DNA of 64,000 bases from Anderseniella sp. (GCA_030626025.1 DAOUPT010000015.1:1-64000), one strand, 5' to 3'. Positions 52,131-61,655 are shown, numbered from the stretch's first letter. The notes: generated from the sequence alone by a model not told the origin. A program made the numbers and translations.

Positions 52131-52826
52131 ATGGCGTTTAATACTGATCTTGGAAAACACCGGAAAAAACTGGAGCGGAACGGATATCTCCATTTGGAAA
52201 AAGTATTGTCGAATGACTTTATCCAATCACTGAATTCTTGCGGTTCGCAAATTATTGCCAGTGAGTTGGACGAGATTGCCGAATGGCATATCCCGGGCAA
52301 AAAACGGCAGTATTTATATGATTTTTCCACGCAAAGTTTTTTCGACGCGTTCCGTGAGGGTCTGTCGGGGATTATCGGCAAGCTAGCTGAGGAAATTATC
52401 ATCAGCGAACGGCATATCAAGGTCTATCTGACCGAAGCTGCCGACTTTCCCGTGCCACATAAAGACCGGCACGCTGCAGAATTTACCATCGGATTTCCCA
52501 TATACATTCCACAAGACTCGCGGGTGTGTTTCTTCCCCTTTATGTCCCGAAACGAGAATACCGAGCAGCGGGCCGTCTATGCTGAGATGCCGGATGACAC
52601 CAAGATGGAACGTTTTTACGCCGATGATCGCATCGTAAAAATCAAGGGCACTGTCGGCGACATGTTTATCTTCCACGGCTCGACCGTTTTCCATGAACGG
52701 ATCATGCCAGCAGGATGCATGATCCTTTATATCAAGGTAAATACAGCGCGCCAGGATCCGCTGGGAGAGCATGCCAGCATGATGGAAGACTTCAACAAGC
52801 GGTCAGAGGTATTGGAAGTCGCCTAA
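52131..52826 (+). CDS. PhyH-like Fe(II)/2-oxoglutarate dioxygenase
   Basis: 231 residues. The fold and spacing resemble phytanoyl-CoA dioxygenase-type enzymes: HKD at residues 110-112 gives the first His-x-Asp of an iron triad, and His188 in STVFHER the distal histidine. The assignment is by pattern, with no stronger family mark. It is convergent with the flippase gene and is the plus-strand member of the ATP-grasp set; it may hydroxylate the product. Confidence 0.6.
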   Translation: MAFNTDLGKHRKKLERNGYLHLEKVLSNDFIQSLNSCGSQIIASELDEIAEWHIPGKKRQYLYDFSTQSFFDAFREGLSGIIGKLAEEIIISERHIKVYLTEAADFPVPHKDRHAAEFTIGFPIYIPQDSRVCFFPFMSRNENTEQRAVYAEMPDDTKMERFYADDRIVKIKGTVGDMFIFHGSTVFHERIMPAGCMILYIKVNTARQDPLGEHASMMEDFNKRSEVLEVA

Positions 52827-52927
52827 CAGTGGCCCTCGGACATTCTCACACTATGCCGGAACGGGAAGGCCTTGCCTTCCCGTTTCTCGTTGTGCGCTTG
52901 TTGGCATTATGCCTGATCGGAAAAACA

Positions 52928-54289
52928 CTACGCGAAGATGATGCTGGTGTTGAGATTGAATTTCTTCTTGGCAAGTACGGCCAGCCAGATTGACCAAACA
53001 GCCGATACGATCAGAACTGTCACAGCAGCACCGGGCAAACCGAGCCACATGATCAGTACAAAATTGCCAAGCACAAGCAGAATCATACAAACTGCAAACA
53101 CTGGCAGGCATGCCCTTTCTTGACCGCCAAGTGCGAGAACCTGAGCTGCCGGACCTGCAATGGCCCGGACCACTATTGAGAACATCAATATGACCAAAGA
53201 TGTAAAGCCGGCCACAAATTCGTGCCCAAACAAGCCGAGCAATTCACGTCCGAACATTATGACCGCGATGGCGGCGGCAATGCTGCCAGCCACGGCCGGC
53301 GCGTTAGCCCGGGCCATTACTTTGTGTATCTGGCTATTATCGCGGTTGTGCAGTGCATCGGCGATATCACGTTGAATCATCTGGTGGAGAACCTGGATCC
53401 CAAAAGCAACAAACAATGATATCTTGAGACAAACGCCGAAAATTCCCGTTTGCGCATCACTTAAAAACAGTCGGGATATAACGATATCCACATCAGCAAA
53501 AACGCTGATGAAAAGGGCTATGAGCATCAGCGGTGCGGCGCGACGGCGCCACACCGAAGTTGATTCATTGGCGGTGTTTTCTGAATTACGACCTGAATGA
53601 ACAGTTCGGTTTTTCTTAATTGCCACCTTACGCATTTGCCATAGAGCAAGGGCCGTGGCGATAACGGCATGGCCGGCGAGGATTATTTTAATATCAAAAT
53701 TTTCCCAAGTGAGCCATATCGTGACAACAAATAACAACAGTAATAATGGCCTGATAAAAAGGTCTGGTAGAAACCCGAGCTCAAAGCGTTTTTGAGCATT
53801 GGCAAGCGAACCATTAAGGCGCAGCAAGGCAAAAGCGGGCAAAGTCAACGCGGAAAAGAACAAGCTTTGCTGAATGCCATTTGCTGGAAACGGCGCCAGC
53901 CAGATAAACAGGAGCAACAGGCAAATAAGCAAGCTGGATACTATCAACGTATCAATGCGGGCGCGGGCCATAAAAACAGCCAACAGATTGGACCTGTTTT
54001 CACTGGCAGCCTGAGCTGCAATTCGGGGCACCAGCATCGGATAACCCAACGTCCCGACAACGGCAAGAACTGCCGCAAGACCGGTTGCAACAAAAAACAA
54101 CCCGATCTCGTGCGCATCGAGCAGCACCGCAAGAACGATCTGTGTAAGAATAGCAAATCCGGCACCAAAAACCCGAGCAACGACAACAAGACTAACCGAC
54201 TTCAGCAGCAAAATGCGTCCTAGTGGGTTGCCTGCGTGTCGCGTCGACAAATTATTTTTTTGAGAGAGATGGGTGGTGTTTTCGGTCAT
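52928..54289 (-). CDS. Polysaccharide-type flippase / MATE-like exporter
   Basis: 453 residues with about 12-14 membrane helices and the look of Wzx-type MOP flippases (VVARVFGAGFAILTQIVLAVL at the start, a long basic loop of about residues 215-240). It starts seven bases after the Ldh-like gene stop, on the same minus transcript, so it is a good candidate exporter of the pathway product. No other polysaccharide genes surround it. Confidence 0.8.
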   Translation of the reverse strand: MTENTTHLSQKNNLSTRHAGNPLGRILLLKSVSLVVVARVFGAGFAILTQIVLAVLLDAHEIGLFFVATGLAAVLAVVGTLGYPMLVPRIAAQAASENRSNLLAVFMARARIDTLIVSSLLICLLLLFIWLAPFPANGIQQSLFFSALTLPAFALLRLNGSLANAQKRFELGFLPDLFIRPLLLLLFVVTIWLTWENFDIKIILAGHAVIATALALWQMRKVAIKKNRTVHSGRNSENTANESTSVWRRRAAPLMLIALFISVFADVDIVISRLFLSDAQTGIFGVCLKISLFVAFGIQVLHQMIQRDIADALHNRDNSQIHKVMARANAPAVAGSIAAAIAVIMFGRELLGLFGHEFVAGFTSLVILMFSIVVRAIAGPAAQVLALGGQERACLPVFAVCMILLVLGNFVLIMWLGLPGAAVTVLIVSAVWSIWLAVLAKKKFNLNTSIIFA

Positions 54290-54295
54290 TGGTGA

Positions 54296-55363
54296 TCAAG
54301 CATCCTGCAACGCTGGTGCCAAATTTTGGGTGATACCCATTTGCGCACACAATTTACTAACAACGCCAAGCGTGTCTTTACCAAGTTTTATACCGGCACT
54401 GAGATTGTTCTTGTAGTTTTGCCAGCGTATCTCGCCAGGCAGCAGCACCTTCCCATCCTGGCTCGATGCTTTCACGAGTCCTGTCAAATACTCAAGCCGG
54501 TCATAGAAAAGTTCAAGCTCCATAAATCGGAAAATATCAAGTACGATCATAAAATGACCATTGTCTCCAGGCTGGGCGACATCTTTGTACATTGATGCCA
54601 CGCCTTTTGAAACCCCGGCGCCGGTAAGAACACCGGCAAGAATTTCTACCATCAGCGACAAACCGTACCCCTTGGCCCCGGCAGCCGGCAAAAGGGCGCC
54701 TTTACCAATCGATGCTGGATCAGTGATAGGTTTTCCGTTGGCGTCTACCGCCATTCCCTCTGGCAATGGCTTTTTCCTTGCTGCATGCTCGCGCACGGTT
54801 GAACCGGCAAGAGCGCTTGTTGCCATGTCAAACATTAAGCTTTCACCGTTTCGAAGCGGTGCCCCGAAAGCGAACGGGTTGGTGCCAAGTATAGGTGCCA
54901 GGCCATTATGTGCCGTTACTTTCGGGAATGAATTGCTCATGACGAGACCTATCATTCCTTTTTCCGCAGCTTTGTGGACAAAATAAGCACCAGTGCCGAA
55001 AAAATTGCTGTTGCGCACTCCGACAATCCCAACCCCGGTTGATTGTGCAAAGCTTATGGCACGTTCAATGGCAAGGTTTGCCGCATACTGACCAAACCCC
55101 GCATCAGCATCAAGAATAGCGCTTCCTGGTGAACACTCGACAAAACGTGGTACACAGGGACACTTTATCCCGCCGTGCTTTACTCGTTTTAAAAAAACCG
55201 GCAAACGCAGAAGGCCAAAATTTTCTCTGCCCACCAACTCGCTCCACACCAGATTGTTGGCAACTTCACCAGCCTGAGTCTTGTCTACACCGCCCTTCAT
55301 CAGGATTGCCAAACAAACTTCGTGCAGTTTGCGGTGATCGATGCGTGTTGTGTCTTTCATCAT
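54296..55363 (-). CDS. Ldh/malate dehydrogenase type-2 family protein, altered active site
   Basis: 355 residues of the NAD(P)-dependent Ldh family (ComC, AllD, YbiC relatives). The usual SHGxxR reads ENFGLLR (Phe49 instead of His), and the usual NSNHFG reads NSNFFG (Phe121), so both conserved active-site histidines are replaced; Arg53 remains. GAKGYGLSLMVEILAG, the later cofactor region, is normal. Either the chemistry has changed or it has a non-catalytic role. Overlaps the upstream ATP-grasp gene by four bases. Confidence 0.82.
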   Translation of the reverse strand: MMKDTTRIDHRKLHEVCLAILMKGGVDKTQAGEVANNLVWSELVGRENFGLLRLPVFLKRVKHGGIKCPCVPRFVECSPGSAILDADAGFGQYAANLAIERAISFAQSTGVGIVGVRNSNFFGTGAYFVHKAAEKGMIGLVMSNSFPKVTAHNGLAPILGTNPFAFGAPLRNGESLMFDMATSALAGSTVREHAARKKPLPEGMAVDANGKPITDPASIGKGALLPAAGAKGYGLSLMVEILAGVLTGAGVSKGVASMYKDVAQPGDNGHFMIVLDIFRFMELELFYDRLEYLTGLVKASSQDGKVLLPGEIRWQNYKNNLSAGIKLGKDTLGVVSKLCAQMGITQNLAPALQDA

Positions 55364-56586
55364 CTGTAACCGAGCGCTTTTTTAAACAGACTGTTGGCCG
55401 CGCCGTAATACGGTTTGCGGTCAGCCGAGTCGATCAAAGGACTAATCATGCGGTGCGCACGCAACTCGCCCAGCCAATCGGATAAAGTTATCTTCCCCAT
55501 ACCTCTTAGCTGCATCATGGCAAGAAAATCTTTTATCGGGTACCAGAGACGCAAATCATTTTCACAATCGGAAAATACCGGAATTTCTTGGCCTGTCAGT
55601 TGGCAATAAACAATCAGATCAATCGGAATCCCGGCACGGACAGCCAGTTCTTGAGCCGCAGTAAAACGGGCGTTGACTTCCATGATTTTTAGCTGCCCAT
55701 CACGCGTGTCCCGCTTGAACTCGATATTGCCCAACCCGCGAAACCCAGTTTTTTTGAAAAACTTGATGCCCTGCTCCGCCGTCTCGGGAAGCCATTGTGT
55801 GGCATGGTAAGTTGCTCCGCCGCTGTTTACCGGAAAACGCCGAATTACCCGTTTGGTGAAATTAAAGAGGAACCGACCATCGTCATCTACGTAGGTGTAG
55901 TAACTGGTCAGCAGAGTATCGGGTCCCGGAATTTTTTCTGTAACCGTTACATCAAACCCCTTGTCATGTGCGAGGCGAATTTTTTCCTTTAGTTCGTCAA
56001 TTCCCGTCTCGGCAACCAGAAATTTTTCACCGAAAACCTTGGCGAATTTGAATGTATTTAATGGTTTGACGATTACCGGAAACTGACAATCTGTAAAACG
56101 ACCATCAAGTTTATCACCGCGTTCCACTGGCCAGTATTTTGGCGTGGCGACATCTGCCGCATTCGCCATTTCCAACGTTTCCCGCTTGTCAAGCAAAGCC
56201 AATCTTTGCTGCTTGGTTCCACCATCAAAAATAAAACGGCGTCTCAGCGTTTCTTCATTCTCTGCCAAAAAAGCAATTGATGCGTCACAGCATGGCAATA
56301 TCACACGCCGGTCATTGATTAATGGCTTTGTGCCTAGCAACAATTTTCGCCAGTAATGCTCAGGCTTGACATCTTTTGGCACACAATAGCGTGTTTTACA
56401 GTATTTCGAATACATGCCCCAACAATCAGCAGGGCCGCTGACGCTCACAGAAATTCCAGTCCGTGCAAGACTTCTGGTCAGCGACAAGGAGTTCTCTTTA
56501 CCGCCCAGAATCAGGACAGGGATTGTTGTGTCGATTAATTGCGAACCAAATTGGCCTGATGCCCTTTTATCATATTCTCTTTTCAC
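55360..56586 (-). CDS. ATP-grasp ligase, first of two
   Basis: 408 residues. A pre-ATP-grasp region (PVLILGGKENSLSLTRSLARTG) is followed by the ATP-grasp core: the phosphate-loop lysine in FPVIVKPLN, and the metal-binding end FRGLGNIEFKRD and IMEVNARFTAAQEL. It forms an amide-type bond via an acyl phosphate; both acceptor and acid are unknown. The C-terminal ~90 residues are a separate tail. It overlaps the Ldh-like gene by four bases. Confidence 0.85.
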   Translation of the reverse strand: MKREYDKRASGQFGSQLIDTTIPVLILGGKENSLSLTRSLARTGISVSVSGPADCWGMYSKYCKTRYCVPKDVKPEHYWRKLLLGTKPLINDRRVILPCCDASIAFLAENEETLRRRFIFDGGTKQQRLALLDKRETLEMANAADVATPKYWPVERGDKLDGRFTDCQFPVIVKPLNTFKFAKVFGEKFLVAETGIDELKEKIRLAHDKGFDVTVTEKIPGPDTLLTSYYTYVDDDGRFLFNFTKRVIRRFPVNSGGATYHATQWLPETAEQGIKFFKKTGFRGLGNIEFKRDTRDGQLKIMEVNARFTAAQELAVRAGIPIDLIVYCQLTGQEIPVFSDCENDLRLWYPIKDFLAMMQLRGMGKITLSDWLGELRAHRMISPLIDSADRKPYYGAANSLFKKALGYR

Positions 56587-56599
56587 TATTCTAGCCTCT

Positions 56600-57757
56600 C
56601 TATGCTTCTGTAGTTTTGATTTTTTGGTTTTGCTGGCGCTGCCAGTGGTCAGAAATTGACACTGTTTCGCCCTTCCTCAAGTGCATAACGCCTTGCTTTT
56701 CCTTGAACATATAATCAAGGACCAACTCAGCGACAGGCACGCCCGCGCTTGCGTCATTCACAAGGTAATGGTGGTGGATTCCCGGCGTCGTGTTGACTTC
56801 GCCGAAGGTACCATTTGATCCTTCAAGCGGCTTGGATATGTCTTTGCAAATCACATCCAGACCGGCAAATTTAACCCCGAAATCACGAACCAGGTTTTCA
56901 CCGGCCTGGACTGTTTCAGGATGAACCATGTCGCGAACGGAGAAATTCTTCAGGCTGCAGTTCTCATTAACAGCCCGCTTGAGTGCAATGACCTGGCCTG
57001 CTTTGAGCCGGGAGCCGGGGCGTAACCCCAACTGCCACAACCTGTTTTGACAATCGCGGTCTATTTTCAGTGGACTGAGCGCTATGACCGGATCACCCGA
57101 CAATCGTTTTTCATTTTCGAGTAACACAAGTTTGCGGATGGTACTGCGCCCGTCGCCGATAATAACAGGTGGGTCACGTCTGACAGCGTCGATAAACTTT
57201 CCATCAAGATACAACAGACGATATGAGTGCCCTTCAAGCTGTTCTTCAACCAGCAATTCACTGCCGTACCGGGCAGCATAGCGAAATGCCTTTCGCAATG
57301 CCTTCAGCGAATTAACACCTGTTGTTACACCGCGCCCTCCACCTGTCCCACTTGTCGGCTTGACAACAACTGGCCCATTTTGGGACGTGAAGAACGCCTC
57401 ACATGCTGAAAGGTTGTCGAGTGAAAACTGCCTGTGCTTTGGAACCGAATATCCGTTTCCCTCTAGCAATTGGTACACCAGCGCCTTGTTACCCATAATA
57501 TCCAGCGTCAGCTGATCATCAAGCATCACGTTCGATTGCCTGACAAATGTCGTTAGACCATTACGTGAAATTCCAGCAAAGCCAAAACCTCGGTCCTTGT
57601 ATTCGGCGCCGATGTTTTGAGCGGCCTGCATCCACAATTTTTTAAAGTATGCATCGCGCAGTTGCCTGAATTTAAGCAACTGTATCAGTCCACGGACATC
57701 AAGATAAAAACCTGCCCGGTAGACGAGGCGCTGCAATTGGTTTGCAACTAATCCCAT
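56600..57757 (-). CDS. Cyanophycin-synthetase-like ATP-grasp ligase
   Basis: 385 residues. The ATP-grasp elements VVVKPTSGTGGGRGVTTGV, DPPVIIGDGRSTIRKLV, FAGLDVICKDISKPL and GEVNTTPGIHHH closely follow the ATP-grasp half of cyanophycin synthetase, but there is no Mur-ligase half. Free-standing versions make short peptides or amides. The second ligase in the operon suggests two sequential couplings. Substrates are unknown; arginine-metabolising genes nearby make an amino-acid substrate plausible. Confidence 0.85.
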   Translation of the reverse strand: MGLVANQLQRLVYRAGFYLDVRGLIQLLKFRQLRDAYFKKLWMQAAQNIGAEYKDRGFGFAGISRNGLTTFVRQSNVMLDDQLTLDIMGNKALVYQLLEGNGYSVPKHRQFSLDNLSACEAFFTSQNGPVVVKPTSGTGGGRGVTTGVNSLKALRKAFRYAARYGSELLVEEQLEGHSYRLLYLDGKFIDAVRRDPPVIIGDGRSTIRKLVLLENEKRLSGDPVIALSPLKIDRDCQNRLWQLGLRPGSRLKAGQVIALKRAVNENCSLKNFSVRDMVHPETVQAGENLVRDFGVKFAGLDVICKDISKPLEGSNGTFGEVNTTPGIHHHYLVNDASAGVPVAELVLDYMFKEKQGVMHLRKGETVSISDHWQRQQNQKIKTTEA

Positions 57758-57787
57758 CTTGTATAAACCTTTCTGATTATTTGCGAC

Positions 57788-58552
57788 TTACTCGAACAGA
57801 CAGCCATCGGTCTGAAGTTGCTGGTCCACCCAGTCGTTGGAAAAAATCCCGCGCTTAACATTTCGAACGTATTCTTCCATACGCGCATGGTGGGACTTTA
57901 ATCGCATCGCTGCGGTTGCCGCAAATTCCTTTGGGATAACAACAACGCCGCTGCTGTCTGCAGCAATAACATCACCGGCATTTACGACGATACCGCCACA
58001 ACTGATGGGAAAATTCAATTCGCCGGGACCGCGATGTAGCGGGCCGAATGAGGTAATGCCGCGTGCGTATATGGGCAGCCCGGTTTCACAAATACCGTCG
58101 ATATCTCGGATGAGTCCGTCGATAACAAAGCCGGCGATGCCACGATGTAATGCCTTGTTGGCGATAAGATCGCCAAAAACCGCGTTGCGCTGACTACCGC
58201 TTGTGTCGACAACCACAACGTCGCCAGGTTCAGCCAGATCCAGCGCTTTGTGTAACATAAGGTTGTCACCTGGAAAAACCTTCACCGTAATCGCCGGACC
58301 AACAAGTGGCGTGTGATTGGTCTGGCTGGTTATGCTGTGATCCATTGTGTACATCCGATTTAGCAGGTCGGAAATGTCCGCCGTTTCGAACGATCTGAAA
58401 TGGTCGACAACTTTATGTGACGGTCTTTCAATCTTGGAGCAAACCCGAAACCCGGGACCAGACGTAATATCTGCAGATTTAGGCTTCCGGTCACCAACGG
58501 ATTGAGTGACTTTTGAATTTGAATTCGAATTTCTTTTAGCAATAGTTGACAT
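57788..58552 (-). CDS. RraA-like / HMG-CHA aldolase family protein
   Basis: 254 residues. The RraA/aldolase fold is recognisable (FETADISDLLNRM, GPAITVKVFPGDNLMLH, VVDTSGSQRNAVFGDLIANKA, GFVIDGLIRDIDGI, ADSSGVVVIP). The GD-LIA and RD segments hold the metal and pyruvate ligands of the aldolase members, so an enzymatic role is more likely than RNase regulation. About 40 low-complexity residues (NSNSNSK) precede the fold. Likely first gene of the operon. Confidence 0.82.
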   Translation of the reverse strand: MSTIAKRNSNSNSKVTQSVGDRKPKSADITSGPGFRVCSKIERPSHKVVDHFRSFETADISDLLNRMYTMDHSITSQTNHTPLVGPAITVKVFPGDNLMLHKALDLAEPGDVVVVDTSGSQRNAVFGDLIANKALHRGIAGFVIDGLIRDIDGICETGLPIYARGITSFGPLHRGPGELNFPISCGGIVVNAGDVIAADSSGVVVIPKEFAATAAMRLKSHHARMEEYVRNVKRGIFSNDWVDQQLQTDGCLFE

Positions 58553-58656
58553 GGGTTTACCCTTTCGTATATCGCCCCCATAAACCAGCTCGCAATTTGC
58601 GTGCCAGTTTCATCATCAATCTTGATTTGTGTGCTTTTGTATCACCGGTAACGACG
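58553..58656. other. Region between the RraA-like gene and the IS remnant
   Basis: About 100 bases upstream of the minus-strand operon. Its promoter should be here but no clear -10/-35 pair can be named. The IS6-family remnant begins at 58657. Confidence 0.3.
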
Positions 58657-59279
58657 TTGTCAGGTTAACAAGCCCAGGCCATACGAAATCTAGTTTGACT
58701 TCTACTCAGGCAGAAACAGTCACCAATTGCCAAACACTCATCGCTTCGTCGCGAAACTGGCGTAATGTTTTCCGGGAGATCAGATGGCGTTGGATGTTGA
58801 AGATGTTGTAAATACTGGCGTGGATGGGTAGAAATCTTTGTGCTGATTTCGCGGATTTAAACCGCTCCATTCGTCGTTCACGTTGCTGAACTGGGAGATG
58901 TGAATTCTCAGCCGGATTATTCTTTCTGCCACCGAATTCACGAATCTTAGATAGGTCCAATGCCCTTAGAGCAGCTCCATACGAGGGTAGTTTATTGGTA
59001 ACGATTGCATTTGGAACATAGCCCTGTTTCTTCAGCAACTTTCGAACATAGGCCTGACCAAATTTCAATGCCCAGCAACGTACTGTTTCCTATGAAACGT
59101 CAATGCAACGTTCAGCCAATCAATCTTCAACATTTCGGTAACCGAGTGGAAAACAAAAATACAGCCAGATTGCATCTTAAATGATCACAGAAGGAAACCG
59201 ATAGCGTTTGTATGAAACTTTGCTCATCTGCCAAGCCTAAAACGTATTGATAAATCTGGCTAGCAAGTTAACCTGACAA
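58657..59279 (-). mobile_element. Dead IS6-family insertion element
   Basis: The 13-mer TTGTCAGGTTAAC at 58657-58669 recurs in inverted orientation at 59267-59279, and the match extends inward (AAGC / TTGC). Between them lies a transposase pseudogene. At about 620 bases it is shorter than a normal IS6 member (about 700-850), because an internal piece is missing. No target duplication can be confirmed by eye. Confidence 0.75.
58706..59227 (-). pseudogene. IS6-family transposase pseudogene
   Basis: Reading from ATG 59227: MSKVSYKRYRFPSVII, a stop (TAA), DAIWLYFCFPLGYRNVED, a stop (TGA), LAERCIDVS, a stop (TAG), ETVRCWALKFGQAY, then KKQGYVPNAIVTNKLPSYG and on to the end at 58706. Three in-frame stops interrupt one frame, and after KFGQAY the sequence jumps to RKLLKKQG, so the part with the first two catalytic Asp residues is deleted. 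The C-terminal part is open and intact. Confidence 0.85.
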
Positions 59280-59549
59280 TACCGGGAAATGGTATGAGGT
59301 CGGTCTTGAAGCATGCCCTCAATCAATTGACTCGGGGTCTATACCGGGGCAGAGTATCACATTAGAGCTTTAAATGCAGTTCATATCGGTTGGACCGTTA
59401 TTGAAGATGGGAGTCAGTAAGGTTGTCCATCGTCAAAGAAATTGGAACAAATTGCAGGTTGAGCTAACGGAGAATTTGGCACATCTGGTTCGTTATATTA
59501 AGCGGCATATTTGTGATATTGCAAGCATCGGGTTTCGATTGGAGATGCC
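59280..59549. other. Gap between IS remnant and membrane protein gene
   Basis: 270 bases. No gene recognised; moderately AT-rich, holding the control region of the plus-strand membrane protein and HtrA genes. I see no clear repeats. Confidence 0.35.
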
Positions 59550-60143
59550 ATGAACACGAAGAATATGATTACCGAACAAGCGCAGAAGACGCCAATGGAC
59601 ACTTCCAGTTTCAGAGCGATGGAGTACGCCGAAATTCATAACCAGCGGTTGGCGTTAATTCGCTCCTACAATATGTGGTATGCTATCGGGTGTGGAATTG
59701 CATTCAGCTCATATTGGCTGATTCTAAACTTGAGCATCTCGGTCGGGAGCCGTCCTATGCTGATTGCTGGAGCCGTGGTTGCTTCAGTCATCATGTGGTT
59801 TGATTATCGCGCCGTGCTCAGTATCGACCGCGAGGTTGTGGCACTTTATCCACGCATAATTTTCCTGGAATTTGTTCTCGGCTACGATTTCTATCGAGAC
59901 TATCTGCGTTGTCGGCCAAGGGGCAACAGCGAGCGCTCGTATATCGAGAAATGCGAGCAGATCCAAACTGAAAACGCCCAACAGCTTTGGGATGAGATCT
60001 ACAGTAACTTCAATCAAAACGACTTCCCACCCAGTCGGCGATTATCTGCACACTTCAAGATAATTACCTATCTGTCAATCGCTCTATTTTGGATAATTAT
60101 AGCCCTGATACTCGCGCCACAATATTTTCCGGTGGCCAGTTAA
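59550..60143 (+). CDS. Unknown membrane protein, three helices
   Basis: 197 residues. Two adjacent hydrophobic segments (residues ~42-60 and 68-83), a hydrophilic middle with several conserved-looking aromatic and charged residues (LGYDFYRDYLRCRP), and a final helix (about 175-193). No family recognised. Seventeen bases before the HtrA start, so probably co-transcribed with it. Confidence 0.65.
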   Translation: MNTKNMITEQAQKTPMDTSSFRAMEYAEIHNQRLALIRSYNMWYAIGCGIAFSSYWLILNLSISVGSRPMLIAGAVVASVIMWFDYRAVLSIDREVVALYPRIIFLEFVLGYDFYRDYLRCRPRGNSERSYIEKCEQIQTENAQQLWDEIYSNFNQNDFPPSRRLSAHFKIITYLSIALFWIIIALILAPQYFPVAS

Positions 60144-60168
60144 TGTTTGTTTTCAACTGGTGATATCG

Positions 60169-61617
60169 ATGGCCAGATCGCAAAATCGCAGATACTTAAG
60201 GTCACGAATAACCGCAATCGTAATTGTATTAGCATCCACCTGTTGGAATGTCGCAGGACCGGCAACCAGTCAGGAAATCGCGGTGGTTCCGCCATCACGC
60301 GACAAAATCACAATGTCCTTTGCATCAATTGTTGAGGAAACGCTTCCTGCAGTAGTCAATATCTATGCTCGTAAGGTTATTCGCACCCAATCACCAACCC
60401 GCACGCTTGATGGCTCGGCATTCTGGCGTCTGTTCAGAGACACTTTGCTGTTTGGTTACGGAAAAGAGCGCTTTGTGAATTCGCTCGGTTCTGGAGTGAT
60501 CGTTACACCCGATGGCGTTATCGTGACGAACCATCATGTCATTCAATCTGCTCAGGGTATTTTAGTCGCGCTGACAGATGGAAGGGTCTTTGCAGGACAC
60601 GTCGTCCTTTCCGATAAAAGAACGGATATCGCAATATTGCGGATTGCGGCAGGAGGAAAAATATTGCCTCACATCGAATTCGGAAATTCCGATCAACTCA
60701 AGGTTGGAGATCTGGTGGTTGCTATCGGTAATCCGTTTGGCGTTGGCCAAACAGTAACGAGCGGTATTATCTCAGCATTGGCGCGCACAACAGTCGGAAT
60801 CTCTGATTTTCGCTTTTTTATTCAAACTGATGCCGCCATTAATCCAGGCAATTCCGGAGGGGCGCTAATTTCAATGAATGGAAAGCTAGTGGGTATTAAC
60901 ACTGCGCTCCACTCACGGCAAGGCAGCACTCAAAGTTTAGGATTGGCAATACCTGCCAACATGGTCCGCCCCATTGTTAAAAGCGCCATTCAGGGCCGCC
61001 CTCATATACGCCCCTGGATTGGCATTTCAGGACGGCGAATTCCGGCGCTATTGGCAGCTGTGATTGGTATCAAACAGCAAGGTGCTGTGATGATCACAAA
61101 TATCTTCCCGGGGGGACCTGCAGCCGAGGCTGATCTGAAAGTCGGCGATATTGTTCTGTCGCTTAACGGTTTCCCGATCACCGATTTTCGGTCCTTGCGT
61201 TACCGCATCGCGACACAATTGGTCGGCGATCACATCGACCTGCAGGTCTTGCGCCGTGGTGAGGTGCAACGGCATTACAAAGTTGCATTGGTCCCTCCGC
61301 CTGATAAGCCCCCAAGAAATGACACCTGGCTGCCCGCTCTCAGCCCATTCAGCGGCGCCAAAGCCGCCAGTTTATCACCGGCTCTTGCTGAGGATTTCGG
61401 GCTCGATAGCGCTCTCTCGGGTGTTGTCGTGCTTGACGTTCGACGAGGTTCATCGGCTGCGCGGTTCGGGTTGCGCAAGGGCGATATCATTCGTGCGTTC
61501 GATAACCGAAAAATCCGTATTGTCGAAGAGTTGGTTAATTTGCGGTTGCCCCTATTCAAGGCGTGGAAAATGCAAATTACCCGTTCCGGTAAGGAAATTT
61601 CAATTGACCGCAAATAA
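60169..61617 (+). CDS. HtrA/DegP-type periplasmic serine protease, two PDZ domains
   Basis: About 482 residues from ATG 60169 (a GTG at 60160 is in frame). An N-terminal signal sequence precedes the trypsin-like domain; catalytic His in TNHHVIQ, Asp in KRTDIAIL, Ser in NPGNSGGAL. Two PDZ domains follow (PWIGISGRRI...AEADLKVGDIV and VVLDVRRGSSAARFGLRKGDI). It degrades or refolds damaged envelope proteins. Start choice is not decisive. Confidence 0.93.
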   Translation: MARSQNRRYLRSRITAIVIVLASTCWNVAGPATSQEIAVVPPSRDKITMSFASIVEETLPAVVNIYARKVIRTQSPTRTLDGSAFWRLFRDTLLFGYGKERFVNSLGSGVIVTPDGVIVTNHHVIQSAQGILVALTDGRVFAGHVVLSDKRTDIAILRIAAGGKILPHIEFGNSDQLKVGDLVVAIGNPFGVGQTVTSGIISALARTTVGISDFRFFIQTDAAINPGNSGGALISMNGKLVGINTALHSRQGSTQSLGLAIPANMVRPIVKSAIQGRPHIRPWIGISGRRIPALLAAVIGIKQQGAVMITNIFPGGPAAEADLKVGDIVLSLNGFPITDFRSLRYRIATQLVGDHIDLQVLRRGEVQRHYKVALVPPPDKPPRNDTWLPALSPFSGAKAASLSPALAEDFGLDSALSGVVVLDVRRGSSAARFGLRKGDIIRAFDNRKIRIVEELVNLRLPLFKAWKMQITRSGKEISIDRK

Positions 61618-61620
61618 TAC

Positions 61621-61655
61621 CAACGGCTGTTATGATTGACTCATAACAGCCGTTG
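61621..61655 (+). terminator. Hairpin after htrA
   Basis: CAACGGCTGTTATGA-TTGAC-TCATAACAGCCGTTG, a 15-bp perfect stem with a five-base loop, three bases past the htrA stop. No T-run follows; still a likely transcript end. Confidence 0.7.

Noticed and set aside
55360-57757. Full cyanophycin synthesis operon
   Set aside because: Only the ATP-grasp half is present, with no Mur-ligase domain and no cyanophycinase.
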